DNA from: Bog-473 sp963719485
GTDB taxonomy: Bacteria; Actinomycetota; Acidimicrobiia; Acidimicrobiales; RAAP-2
Direction of reading: 5' to 3'
DNA length: 64,000 nucleotides
NCBI GenBank assembly: GCA_963719485.1
Contig: OY970387.1
Location: forward strand, 4,340,001-4,404,000
Shown here: positions 32,205 to 41,112 of the stretch, in pieces
How the letters are laid out: each line of letters begins with the position of its first letter
Numbering within the stretch: position 1 is the first letter of the stretch
Translations under genes and position numbers: made by a program
The notes under the pieces: model-generated
Told to the model about the DNA's origin: nothing
The model's input: the letters and a program-made list of their open reading frames with translations, nothing else
Database searches by the model: none

Positions 32205-34331
32205 TCAGTCCGCGGCAAGTGAGACCGTCACACGGCGACGCGATTGAAACGACGCGGCGAGCAGGCCCGCCGTACCGAATTGTCCCGCAATGCCTTCAAG
32301 CTGCTGAACGTGATGAGCGGCTCCTGCATCATCACCAATAGCGAGAAGAATTTGCACCGCTGCCGAGAGAAGCGGGACCCGTCGAAGATCATCTTGACCC
32401 GGCTCTTGAAGAGCGACGCGAATAGATGCCGCGGCTCCAGCGACATCGCCGCGGGCGAGCTCGAGAAGGGCAAGGCCAGGTTGGCTCCTTGCGCCGCAGG
32501 CCCGGGCGTGGCAGAACGACCGCTCGGCACACTCCAATTCGTCCTGGACGAGATAGACCATACCCAGTTCGTAGTGCGCAATCCCGGCGTGAAGCAGATC
32601 GATCGCCTGTATTTCCGCACGCCCGGCGAGCGCCTCCGGTCTCGCGTCGTCATGGCGACCAAGGGCCCTCAGGGCTTCGGCTCGGTGGACCTGACAGTCG
32701 CCGGGAATGCCCCCGATACCGGAGGATTCGATGGCCTCTATCCATTCAACGGCCCGCTCGAAATCCGCGACAGCCAGGAGCGCCTGGGTAGACCAGCAGA
32801 AGATCTGGCCAGTTGTGACCGGGCCGAGCTCACCGGACGACGCCCAGGCGAGGACCTCATCAAGCATGGCTTGTGCCTCCGCGAGCCGCCCCAGCCGCAG
32901 CAAGGAGCATGCGTGGAGGGTTTGGCCGACCGCCTCGATGTCGGGCTGATTGAACCGGCCTCCAATTCGTTGCGATTCCGAGGCGGCCTGCGCGGCGACG
33001 GCCGGCTCTCCTCGCGCCAGTGCGATCAGCGCCGCCGTGAAGGCCAGTACGCCATGCGCCGGTCCTTCGGGCTCCTCTTCCAGCATTCGGCGACCCTTGT
33101 GAAACCAGCCCGCCGCAATAGCAGGACGGTTTCGCACGTAGTGATTCCCGACAATCAGGAGCGCGGCGATTGCCGCTCGAGGTCGATCCCCGCTGCGGAG
33201 CCACAGCGCATGGGCCCGCTGCCGAGCTGCGATCGAAATGTCCTGCTCACCGGTCATGAATGCCGCGTCACCAAGGAGTTCAAGGTCGTTGGCGTCGAGC
33301 TCGACGACCCCAAGGAACTTGTCGGCAGCGGTGAGGAGCTCACACACCGTGTGCCATTCACGCGCTTCTGCCGCATGATGTGCCCTGGGCAGGATCGATT
33401 CTGCTTCATAAGGATTCAACGCTGCGCCGTTCCGTAGGTTGGCGATCGGTTGTTGAAGGGCTGGATCTTGACGGAGCATGGCCGCCTCCAGGGCGGTCAA
33501 CGGTGGTGACGGCTCGATCCCCAGTTCCTCAACAAGGAGGGCTCGGAGCCGTTGGTAGGCGCGCAATGCGTCGGCCTGCCGTCCGCAACGATAGAGCGCC
33601 AACATCAGGGTCGCCCATCGCTGCTCCCGTAAGGGGTTCTCCTCGACCGCCACTTCGGCATGCGGGACGATCTGCTCGTGCTCGCCCAACCCCAACCGAG
33701 CCTCAAGAAGCTGTTCGACGGCGAATCTCTTCAGCTCTTCCAATCGTTGGGCCTCGGGCAGGGCCCACGGTTTGTCCGCGACGTCCTGCAAGGCTCGACC
33801 ACGCCACAACCGAAGCGCTCCACGAAGTGACCGTGCAGCACCCTCAAAATCGCCTTCCGCCATCTGGGAGACGCCGTGAGCGGTCCTGCCCTCAAACTGT
33901 GCGGCATCGATGGTCACCGCGTCAAGGTGGAGGATATAGCCGGCCGTGTTTCGCTGAAGGCGGTCGCCGAGGACTTTCCGAAGCTGCGAGACATGGCTCT
34001 GCAGCGTCGCGGACGCCGCGGGAGGTGCCTCATCTCCCCAGACGTCCTCGAGCAAAGTCTCCGCAGAGACGGCACGACCGGCGTCTAGGAGTAAACGCGC
34101 GACCAATGCGCGACGGCGGGCACCGCTCAGTGGGATCGGCTCATCGGATTGCCGGGCCTCAGTTGGACCGAGCACCAGGAACTCGATGGGTTTGTTGCTC
34201 GTCGTCCGGCTGCCGTCAGAAGACTCCCCCTTGGACCTGTCCGCCTCCGAGGCGACCTCATGAATTGACTCACTGCCCACGAACTCAGCTTGAGCTGCTG
34301 ACCACCATCTATCTATGGCCGTTATGGACAA
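32205..34331 (-). CDS. SARP-type (BTAD) transcriptional activator with TPR-like repeats
   Basis: The 708-residue product has, after a 45-residue leader, an OmpR-like winged helix (FLVLGPTEARQ... LLEDVWGDEAPPAASATLQSHVSQLRKVLG) and the bacterial transcriptional activator domain to about residue 300 (LREQRWATLMLALYRCGRQADALRAYQRLR...ELGIEPSPPL). A long helical repeat region without an NTPase domain follows. SARP proteins activate secondary metabolite or degradation operons. It is divergent from the PucR-like gene at 34406 with 74 bp between, where GGACAAA and TTTGTCC (34326-34332 and 34366-34372) form a dyad. Confidence 0.9.
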   Translation of the reverse strand: MSITAIDRWWSAAQAEFVGSESIHEVASEADRSKGESSDGSRTTSNKPIEFLVLGPTEARQSDEPIPLSGARRRALVARLLLDAGRAVSAETLLEDVWGDEAPPAASATLQSHVSQLRKVLGDRLQRNTAGYILHLDAVTIDAAQFEGRTAHGVSQMAEGDFEGAARSLRGALRLWRGRALQDVADKPWALPEAQRLEELKRFAVEQLLEARLGLGEHEQIVPHAEVAVEENPLREQRWATLMLALYRCGRQADALRAYQRLRALLVEELGIEPSPPLTALEAAMLRQDPALQQPIANLRNGAALNPYEAESILPRAHHAAEAREWHTVCELLTAADKFLGVVELDANDLELLGDAAFMTGEQDISIAARQRAHALWLRSGDRPRAAIAALLIVGNHYVRNRPAIAAGWFHKGRRMLEEEPEGPAHGVLAFTAALIALARGEPAVAAQAASESQRIGGRFNQPDIEAVGQTLHACSLLRLGRLAEAQAMLDEVLAWASSGELGPVTTGQIFCWSTQALLAVADFERAVEWIEAIESSGIGGIPGDCQVHRAEALRALGRHDDARPEALAGRAEIQAIDLLHAGIAHYELGMVYLVQDELECAERSFCHARACGARSQPGLALLELARGDVAGAAASIRVALQEPGQDDLRRVPLLSAAVQILLAIGDDAGAAHHVQQLEGIAGQFGTAGLLAASFQSRRRVTVSLAAD

Positions 34332-34405
34332 AATCTCCTCCTTTACTTGTGCATTCAGTACAATGTTTGTCCTTGTCTAGGCATTCCACAGAGGAAAGGG
34401 ACGAA

Positions 34406-36127
34406 ATGGCAAGTGAGAAACCTGATCAGGAATCTTCTTCGCCGCCCCAGGCTGGTCCGAACACATCGGCGTTGCGCGACCAACTCACCAAACTCCAGGC
34501 ATTGGTCGGGTTGTCGATGGTTATGACCGAGAGGGCGGACGGGAACCAAATCGCCAGGCTTGCATCGTCGGCGGTGTCATCGCTGGCGCCGGTGCGATGC
34601 GACGGAGTATTCGTAGGAAGCCGGGGATGGCTGGAAGCAGCCGGCCCGTGCTTGCGCCGGTCGGTCCGGACCAGTGTCGAGAAGCAGCTTCGAGACCTGG
34701 GGGGTCAGGGCGGGTCCCTCGAGGTGCCTGACGAGCCCTGGGCATGGGCACTTCCAATGCGCAGTTTCGATGGCGCCTTCGGCCACGTCGTTGTCGCCGG
34801 CGAAGGGCCCGTCCCAGAGAACGAGCAGTTCCTGCTCCGCGTGCTGGCGCAGCAACTGGGCATAGCCCTCGCGAATGCGGACAGTCACGCTCGGGAGCGC
34901 GCGACCGCCGAGGAGCTCGAGGTCGTCAACAAGCGACTTGAGCGCAGTCTTGCCATCCATAGCCGGTTAACCGAGGTGGCTGTGGATGGGCGGGGCATGA
35001 ACAGCATTGCCGATACCGTCTACGAACTTACGGGCTATCCAGTTGTCATCGAGAATTCACGTGGCAACGTGTTGGCTTCAGCTGGTCCAGACCCTCACGG
35101 TTCCGAAGCGTTGGCCTCCGAACGGTGGGCGGAGCTTCTGAAGCTCGCCGGCAGCAATCCCACGCCAGTCCGACTTGGGGACCGCCTGATATCTGCCTCT
35201 TGTGTAGCGGGAGAGCCTCTCGCGGTGATCGCCCTGATTGATCCCAGCGGCACGGCTGGTGAGGAAGAGCGGATGGCGCTTGAACAGGGCGCCGTAGTGC
35301 TCGCGATCGAACTATCTCGCCTGCAGAGCATCCTCGAGACCGAGTCTCGCCTAGGAAGAGACCTCCTCGATGAACTGATCGCTGGAACCGATGACGAGCG
35401 GGCTCGGAATCGGACCCGAATCCTCGGCTACGACCTCGGCGTGCAACAGCGGGTCGCGGTCATCGAACACCCCAGCACCCTTGTCGAAGACCAGTTGTTC
35501 CACGCCGTCCGCCGTGCCACTCAGAGCCTTCAAGCACGGCCGCTCCTCGGATCCCGACGCGACACTGTGGTCGTTTTGGCGCAGGACTCCTATTCGTGGA
35601 ATTCGTTCGGCGCGGCGATCGACGCCGAGTTGGGACACGCTGGGTGTCGTATCGGTGTCGGAGGAATCTGCGCTCATGCGCCCGAGGTGCCGCGCTCATA
35701 TCGAGAAGCCCAGCTCGCTCTCCAAGTCATGGTATTTGGCGACGGCCGGGCGACGGTCGTCTCGTTTGACGATCTCGGAGTGTTCCAAATCCTGGCCGAA
35801 GCCCAGGATCCCACTACCATCCAGCGATTCGTGCGGAAGTGGCTTGGAGCTCTCCTTGACTACGACGACAGCCGGAGCGCGGAATTGGTCCCGACCCTCA
35901 GCAGTTACCTGGAAGCGGGCGGCAACTACGCGGACTCGGCCCAAAAGCTCAGCGTTCACCGCAACACGTTGCGCTACCGCCTTCGGCGTATCGGAGAGAT
36001 CTCCGGGCATGATCTGAACGACCCTGATGTGCAGTTCAACCTCCAAGTCGCCACCCGCGCCTGGCACACCGTGGCCGCGATGCAGCTACTCGACGTTGGG
36101 TGGGTTGCGCAAGGGATCGACACATAG
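34406..36127 (+). CDS. PucR/CdaR-family regulator with a GAF-like domain
   Basis: The 573-residue product begins with a GAF-like region (residues 30-170), then a helical linker, a middle GGDEF-like fold and a C-terminal PucR helix-turn-helix: LSSYLEAGGNYADSAQKLSVHRNTLRYRLRRIGEISG. Such proteins regulate catabolic genes in response to small molecules. The ATG at 34406 has AGGAAAGGG upstream. A longer frame from 33380 is open but is antisense to the SARP gene and is not the start. Confidence 0.9.
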   Translation: MASEKPDQESSSPPQAGPNTSALRDQLTKLQALVGLSMVMTERADGNQIARLASSAVSSLAPVRCDGVFVGSRGWLEAAGPCLRRSVRTSVEKQLRDLGGQGGSLEVPDEPWAWALPMRSFDGAFGHVVVAGEGPVPENEQFLLRVLAQQLGIALANADSHARERATAEELEVVNKRLERSLAIHSRLTEVAVDGRGMNSIADTVYELTGYPVVIENSRGNVLASAGPDPHGSEALASERWAELLKLAGSNPTPVRLGDRLISASCVAGEPLAVIALIDPSGTAGEEERMALEQGAVVLAIELSRLQSILETESRLGRDLLDELIAGTDDERARNRTRILGYDLGVQQRVAVIEHPSTLVEDQLFHAVRRATQSLQARPLLGSRRDTVVVLAQDSYSWNSFGAAIDAELGHAGCRIGVGGICAHAPEVPRSYREAQLALQVMVFGDGRATVVSFDDLGVFQILAEAQDPTTIQRFVRKWLGALLDYDDSRSAELVPTLSSYLEAGGNYADSAQKLSVHRNTLRYRLRRIGEISGHDLNDPDVQFNLQVATRAWHTVAAMQLLDVGWVAQGIDT

Positions 36128-36270
36128 GCGGAACCTCCGATATCAGATCTGACTAGCGCGTGACCCGAAGCTCCTAGGTAGTTCGTTCAAGTTGGTCCCT
36201 CGGTTCAACCCGCTGAGACCTAAAGGTGCGCTCCTCGAGCACGTTGTCCCCCCGGTTCTCAACTGCGGCT

Positions 36271-39063
36271 TCAATCCACGTCGGTTTCCGTGAACACGTC
36301 GCGCAGCTGCCCGCGGGACGTGATTTCGAGCTTGGGGAAGATTCGATAGAGATGCGAGCCGACCGTCCTATGCGAAAGGAACATTCGGTCGCCAATCTCT
36401 CGGTTGGACAACCCCTGGGCAGCGAGGCGGGCGATCTGAAGTTCCTGTGCGGTCAGGCGGTCGCGGGCATCGAGCGAGCGCCGACCGATTATCTCGCCCG
36501 TCGCTCGAACCTCTTGTCGAGCGTTCGCACTCCAACGCGCAGCACCGAGCCTGTCGAACAGGGCAACTGCGTCGCGCAGCGGCGAGCGTGAGTCGGAGTT
36601 CCGCCGTTGCCTGCGCAGCCAGCGCCCGAACGAGTACAGCGTCCGCGCTCGCAGGAACGGGTACCCCCCAAGGTCGGCGTCGAGTGCGGCGACGAACAGG
36701 GCTTCTGCATCGCTGTCATCGGCCATTAGCGGTGCCGCGCAGGTCAGTCCGGCGTTCAGAACAGGTGGTCGACTTCGCTCGTTTACGGTCTTGAGTCCGG
36801 AGACGACATCGGCTACTCGCTCGGCATTCCCGCTCCATTTGCCCGCTTCGACCAGATCCAGCACGGCGGGCCACCGCATGAAGCGATGAAACGCTGTGGA
36901 TTTCTCGTCGAAGACTGGCCACAGGTGGCGATAAGCATCATCGTGCCGGCCATCGCCGAGCGCCTCCGAGCACCGGGCCAGGTGTGCCGTAGCAAGCAAC
37001 GGGCCGCCGTTCATGGCGACGAGGGTCTGCTCAGCTTGTTGGAGCATGACGTTGAGATCAGGTTCGGTACCTCGCTTGGCCGCAACCAGCGCTGCCACGA
37101 GCTCGCCCGTGAGTCCGTACTGCGGTTGGCCGGTGTCGCGCGCCAAGACGGCGGCCTCGGAAGCGGCCGCCGCGGCTCCTCTCCAATCGCCAGTGTGGGT
37201 TGCAACCCAAGCGTAGTGAGCGAGGGCTCGGGTCAAGGGTCCAAGCCTTCCCTGTTCGCGCAGACCTTCTAGAGCACGAGCCAAGAAGCGCGCCCCCGTG
37301 GGGAAGTCACCAGCCTTTTCTGCGGCAATTCCGATGTGCATGGCAGCGATCGGATCACTCACGTCGGGAAGCTTGATCAGCGCGATCCGGCGACGGACAG
37401 AGGATCCAGTGATCTCGGGATGCGCGAGGGCAAGAACCGCCAGCAAGAGGGGGTCGTCGTTCGGCACGGCGATACTCTCGGCCGTCTCGACGACGAATAG
37501 CCGCGTCGTCGTGCGAGTACGTGTCCACCAACAGCGGTGTGCGATCGGGACCAATGAGCGCACCGCCATGTCCGCGTCACCGCTGTCGCGTAACTGTCGG
37601 GCGATTCTCACGGACGTGTTCGCCGCCCCTGGCTCAACCCAGACGTCTCCGCTGATCATCTGCTGAAGCCACGCCAATCGAGCTGCGCCTAAGGAGTCGA
37701 CCTCGAGCTGTGGAGCTTGTCGAAGCAGGCGAGTGACCGCATCGATGAATCCGAGCTCGTACGCTACCTCCGCTGCGCGGACCAACCGGTCTGCCCTTCT
37801 GTGCGGATCAGCCGTGAGGGCAGCGGCGCGTTCGAGTGCTGCCGCCGCTACTGTCAGCGCTCCGCGACGTCTGGCGGCAACAGAATGCTGCTCAAGCGCG
37901 TCGGCGAGCTGCTCATCGAAACCTACGGTGGACCTTGCCAGGTGCCACAGTCGGCGCTCGGGGTCGGCGACGACATCAGCCAGCGCTCCGTACATCGCGA
38001 GGACTCGGGCTGGAAGCGCAGCCTGTACTACCGCCGAACGAATCAACGGGTGACGAAAGCGCACTCCGGCGTTGACGACGTCGATGAGTTCCGCCTTGGC
38101 GGCCGGATCGAGGGCCGATACACCCACCGGCTCGCGGCGGACCAGTGCGGCGCATCTCACGACCTCCTCGAGGGAGGCACGGCTGTCAAGCGCAGACGCG
38201 AGTAAGCAGGCGCGGGTTTCCTCGGGGAGGTCCTCAAGCCGGGACGCGAACGCACGTTGGAGCCGTCCGGTGAGAGCAGGGGTCGCCTCGGACAGCTCAA
38301 TTGCCCCCTCTCCTGCACGTGGCTGAGCCCACGAAAGCTCGACAAGTGCGAGGGGATTGCCGGCGGCCTCGACAAGCACTCGCGCTCGTCGTATCGGATG
38401 TAGGTCCGGCGCTGCTTTGTCCAGAAGTTCGGCAGACGCCTGGGGGCCGAGGCGGTCAAGTTCGAGGACCGGCAGACGCGCTTCCTCGAGTGGCGTCGCA
38501 TACCCAGGTCGGAGTGCGGCGACGAGTGCGATGGGCTCTGTTTCGAGCCGCCGTGCGACGAAGCTGATCACGCCCAGGCTGGAGCGGTCGAGCCAGTGGG
38601 CGTCGTCAGCGATCAGGACGAGCGGACGTTGGTCGGCCGCTTCGCACAAGAGTTGGTACGCCGCAAGCGCGATGAGAAACGGATCAGACTCGAACCCTCT
38701 GGAGATCCCGAATGCCGCCTCCAAGGCTCCGCGCTGCGGGTCAGGTAGAAGCTCCGTTAGGTCTATTACCGGGGACAGAAGCTGATGCAACCCGGCGAAG
38801 GCGAGCTCAGCCTCCGATTCAACCCCGGCCGTCGCCAGCGTGCGCATCCCCAACTCCCGGGACCGCACGCCGGCACGATCGAGTAAAGCAGACTTCCCAA
38901 TACCCGCTTCCCCGCTGATCAGTAGCGTGCCGCCGCCGTGTGGCAGATGATCGATTAGCGCAGCCAGCCGCTCGTCTTCCCCATCCCGCCCAATCAGGTC
39001 AAATGGCGCAGCGAGGCGGTGGCGCCCGGTCACCCCTCGAGCATATGTCGATACTCGCGGCAA
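36271..39063 (-). CDS. LuxR-family ATP-binding (LAL-type) regulator
   Basis: The 930-residue product contains an AAA/STAND NTPase (Walker A SGEAGIGKSAL near residue 55, Walker B LVLIADDAHWLD), a long helical region and a C-terminal LuxR HTH (LTAQELQIARLAAQGLSNREIG...LSHRTVGSHLYRIFPKL). It is next to, and on the same strand as, the tmo operon, which it follows by 140 bp. It may respond to an aromatic substrate, but that is an inference from position. Shorter starts near GTG 39033 are possible. Confidence 0.9.
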   Translation of the reverse strand: MPRVSTYARGVTGRHRLAAPFDLIGRDGEDERLAALIDHLPHGGGTLLISGEAGIGKSALLDRAGVRSRELGMRTLATAGVESEAELAFAGLHQLLSPVIDLTELLPDPQRGALEAAFGISRGFESDPFLIALAAYQLLCEAADQRPLVLIADDAHWLDRSSLGVISFVARRLETEPIALVAALRPGYATPLEEARLPVLELDRLGPQASAELLDKAAPDLHPIRRARVLVEAAGNPLALVELSWAQPRAGEGAIELSEATPALTGRLQRAFASRLEDLPEETRACLLASALDSRASLEEVVRCAALVRREPVGVSALDPAAKAELIDVVNAGVRFRHPLIRSAVVQAALPARVLAMYGALADVVADPERRLWHLARSTVGFDEQLADALEQHSVAARRRGALTVAAAALERAAALTADPHRRADRLVRAAEVAYELGFIDAVTRLLRQAPQLEVDSLGAARLAWLQQMISGDVWVEPGAANTSVRIARQLRDSGDADMAVRSLVPIAHRCWWTRTRTTTRLFVVETAESIAVPNDDPLLLAVLALAHPEITGSSVRRRIALIKLPDVSDPIAAMHIGIAAEKAGDFPTGARFLARALEGLREQGRLGPLTRALAHYAWVATHTGDWRGAAAAASEAAVLARDTGQPQYGLTGELVAALVAAKRGTEPDLNVMLQQAEQTLVAMNGGPLLATAHLARCSEALGDGRHDDAYRHLWPVFDEKSTAFHRFMRWPAVLDLVEAGKWSGNAERVADVVSGLKTVNERSRPPVLNAGLTCAAPLMADDSDAEALFVAALDADLGGYPFLRARTLYSFGRWLRRQRRNSDSRSPLRDAVALFDRLGAARWSANARQEVRATGEIIGRRSLDARDRLTAQELQIARLAAQGLSNREIGDRMFLSHRTVGSHLYRIFPKLEITSRGQLRDVFTETDVD

Positions 39064-39202
39064 CGGCAGTTGGTCACCGACTCACGCTGCTGTGCCAGCG
39101 ACCGAAGCCCAGTAGCCATGGAGCAAATGTTGCCTTGGGCTCGCGAAGCGACGAGCTATCGCCCATCACGAGTGCGCTTCCGCCGAATTCGCTCGAGCTA
39201 CG

Positions 39203-40213
39203 TCACAGGCTGAGAAACGGCCCCGTCACGAGCGAAGCGATCTCCTCCGACACAGAAGTCTCCACTCGCTGCTGGAGCGCCTCGGCATCAAGCGGCGTAG
39301 GAGCCGTGCTCATGACGGCGGCGAGCGCTCCAATGGCCTGCGTCGCACGGGGGCGCCAGGCGTCGATCCAACCTGTGACAACTTCGACGTTCTCGGGCCT
39401 ATCGTCAATTGCGAGTTGGAGCAGCCGCCTACTCCAGTCGCGATGCCAACGAGCGTCCTCGTCGAGTGAGAAGTGGATGTGCCGCAGAACGGGATCGTGG
39501 TTCATTACGGCAAGGGAACCTGCAAGCTCGATGTTCACAAGACGATCGAGATGAGGCTTGATTACTACGTTCACCACAACGAGCGCCTCACCCCAATCGT
39601 ACGCGATCAAGGCTCGCTCGATGAGCTCTCGCAAGGGTTGATAGGCGTCTGCTTCCTCCCAACGTCTGCGGTGCGTACTGACATCGATCGTGGGGCAGTG
39701 ATCGGCTAGTTGCGCTATCCGGTATGCAATGCGTTGGACGCGTCGCATCTCGTCGGCCGCCTGAAATGCAGCGCAGTTGGTCACCCGCGAGGCTGGGGCC
39801 ATCTGTGCGACGTAGGCGGCGAGCATCTGCAGACCGTGGATCGGGAAGCGGAGCGGTGCGTACCACTGGTCGATGAATTCCACCCATTCGTGAGAGAGTT
39901 CCTCGTCATAGCCGTCGTCGTCCACCTCACGGAGGAGACCGTCGATCATGTCCTCCTTCCTGTCTTGGAGCTCGGTGTAGGCGCGGTAGGTGGTGCGACG
40001 AGGATCAGCGAAGGACTCCCAGTTCGTCGATTGCAGTTTGGAGCCCTCACGGTGATGGCGATACCAGTCGATGACCGGAGTATCCGTGAGTTCGAAATCG
40101 TCCGGAAAGTTGTAGTGCAAATCCGTGCTGACGAGTTCGTACTCGCTTGGTATCCGGCGAGTAGTCGCCAGTCGTGAGTATGTCTTCCGCACAGGGCGTC
40201 GATCAATGGTCAA
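39203..40213 (-). CDS. tmoE: Toluene/alkene monooxygenase hydroxylase, beta subunit (TmoE-like)
   Basis: The 336-residue product matches the beta subunit of four-component diiron monooxygenases: FPDDFELTDTPVIDWYRHHREGS, SFADPRRTTYRAY and HEWVEFIDQWYAPLRFPIHGLQM. It binds no metal and packs against the alpha subunit. Its start overlaps the stop of the effector gene by 4 nt. Confidence 0.92.
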   Translation of the reverse strand: MTIDRRPVRKTYSRLATTRRIPSEYELVSTDLHYNFPDDFELTDTPVIDWYRHHREGSKLQSTNWESFADPRRTTYRAYTELQDRKEDMIDGLLREVDDDGYDEELSHEWVEFIDQWYAPLRFPIHGLQMLAAYVAQMAPASRVTNCAAFQAADEMRRVQRIAYRIAQLADHCPTIDVSTHRRRWEEADAYQPLRELIERALIAYDWGEALVVVNVVIKPHLDRLVNIELAGSLAVMNHDPVLRHIHFSLDEDARWHRDWSRRLLQLAIDDRPENVEVVTGWIDAWRPRATQAIGALAAVMSTAPTPLDAEALQQRVETSVSEEIASLVTGPFLSL

Positions 40214-40539
40214 TTTCGATCCTCCTCGGACGGTCCGGGTGGAGCCTCACCAGGGATCCACCAGACTGCTGCGTGGTCCGTGATCTCGATGCGACCGGAA
40301 AAAGACGGCATGATGGCCTCGAGGTCGCCCGGAAAGTGGACATCCTCCCCGATCACGGATCGCAGAACCGAGCGGGAGAGGCGGCATTCTCCTGGCACCA
40401 ACACACGCAGGTATGCGGCTTCGTGGCGGACGAGGACGTCGTGGTTCTCCTCACGGATGGCGGCTATGACGGCCTCGGCGAACGGTGTCGCTTGAAGGAC
40501 CGGGCCGACCCGACCTCGGTCTCCGTCCTGGGTGTTCAC
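40210..40539 (-). CDS. tmoD: Monooxygenase effector protein (TmoD/MmoB-like)
   Basis: The 109-residue product shows the small regulatory fold (VGPVLQATPFAEAVIAAI, GRIEITDHAAVWW). Effector proteins bind the hydroxylase to tune oxygen activation and specificity; they carry no cofactor. It overlaps its neighbours by 4 nt on both sides. Confidence 0.88.
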   Translation of the reverse strand: MNTQDGDRGRVGPVLQATPFAEAVIAAIREENHDVLVRHEAAYLRVLVPGECRLSRSVLRSVIGEDVHFPGDLEAIMPSFSGRIEITDHAAVWWIPGEAPPGPSEEDRN

Positions 40540-40871
40540 GGCGACGCCTCGCGCAGGTCGACATAGATCTCATTCCCGATCACCCAGGTCGGGTACCTGC
40601 GAAGGCACGCTTGTGCCGGATTGACGCCCGTCCCGCCACATCCATCGAATACCCACTCGTGGGCCGCGCAAGTGATGAAGCGCCCATCGAAGCTGCCGTC
40701 TGACAGTCGGCTCGCAAGATGTGGGCAGCGGTCGGCATACGCGTATACCTCCCCTTGCACATTGCACACGAGGAGGTCAACGGCGCCGAGACTCACCGCT
40801 ATCATCTCGCCTTCCCAGAGATCATCAAGGTTCCCCGCGAGGGCGCTGGCATCGTCTATCGCTTTAGCCAC
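40536..40871 (-). CDS. tmoC: Rieske-type ferredoxin (TmoC-like)
   Basis: From the GTG at 40871 the 111-residue product has the Rieske ligands CPH (in DRCPHLAS) and CAAHEW. It carries electrons from a reductase to the hydroxylase. No reductase gene (tmoF) is present in the window, so electrons must come from an enzyme encoded elsewhere. The GTG overlaps the end of tmoB by 8 nt; the longer frame to 40937 starts inside tmoB. Confidence 0.92.
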   Translation of the reverse strand: MAKAIDDASALAGNLDDLWEGEMIAVSLGAVDLLVCNVQGEVYAYADRCPHLASRLSDGSFDGRFITCAAHEWVFDGCGGTGVNPAQACLRRYPTWVIGNEIYVDLREASP

Positions 40872-41112
40872 TACGGCGCACCGTGAAGATGTCGCCGTTG
40901 CTGAGCCCCGCGGCGTAGATGGGTGATTGAAGGTCAAGCTCGTCGCCGGCTTCGTTGGTCACGGCAACTGGCGTACCACGTTCGTCTGACCACGCGGCGA
41001 GCTGAGCGGCGAGCGACTCGATGGTGACGTCATCCGATGTCACCAGGACGCGCCCGAGATAATCGTCCTCGAGGTAGCCGAACAGGTAGATGCTTGCCAC
41101 AGATTCGCTCAC
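40864..41112 (-). CDS. tmoB: Monooxygenase hydroxylase gamma subunit (TmoB-like)
   Basis: The 82-residue product has a ubiquitin-like fold pattern (IYLFGYLEDDYLGRVLVTSDDV... GLSNGDIFTVRR) typical of the small hydroxylase subunit. The GTG at 41112 overlaps the tmoA stop (GTGA). Confidence 0.85.
   Translation of the reverse strand: MSESVASIYLFGYLEDDYLGRVLVTSDDVTIESLAAQLAAWSDERGTPVAVTNEAGDELDLQSPIYAAGLSNGDIFTVRRSG

Noticed and set aside
33380..34405. N-terminal extension of the PucR-like regulator
   Set aside because: It is antisense to the SARP gene, low in complexity, and lacks a ribosome-binding site; the ATG at 34406 is well supported.
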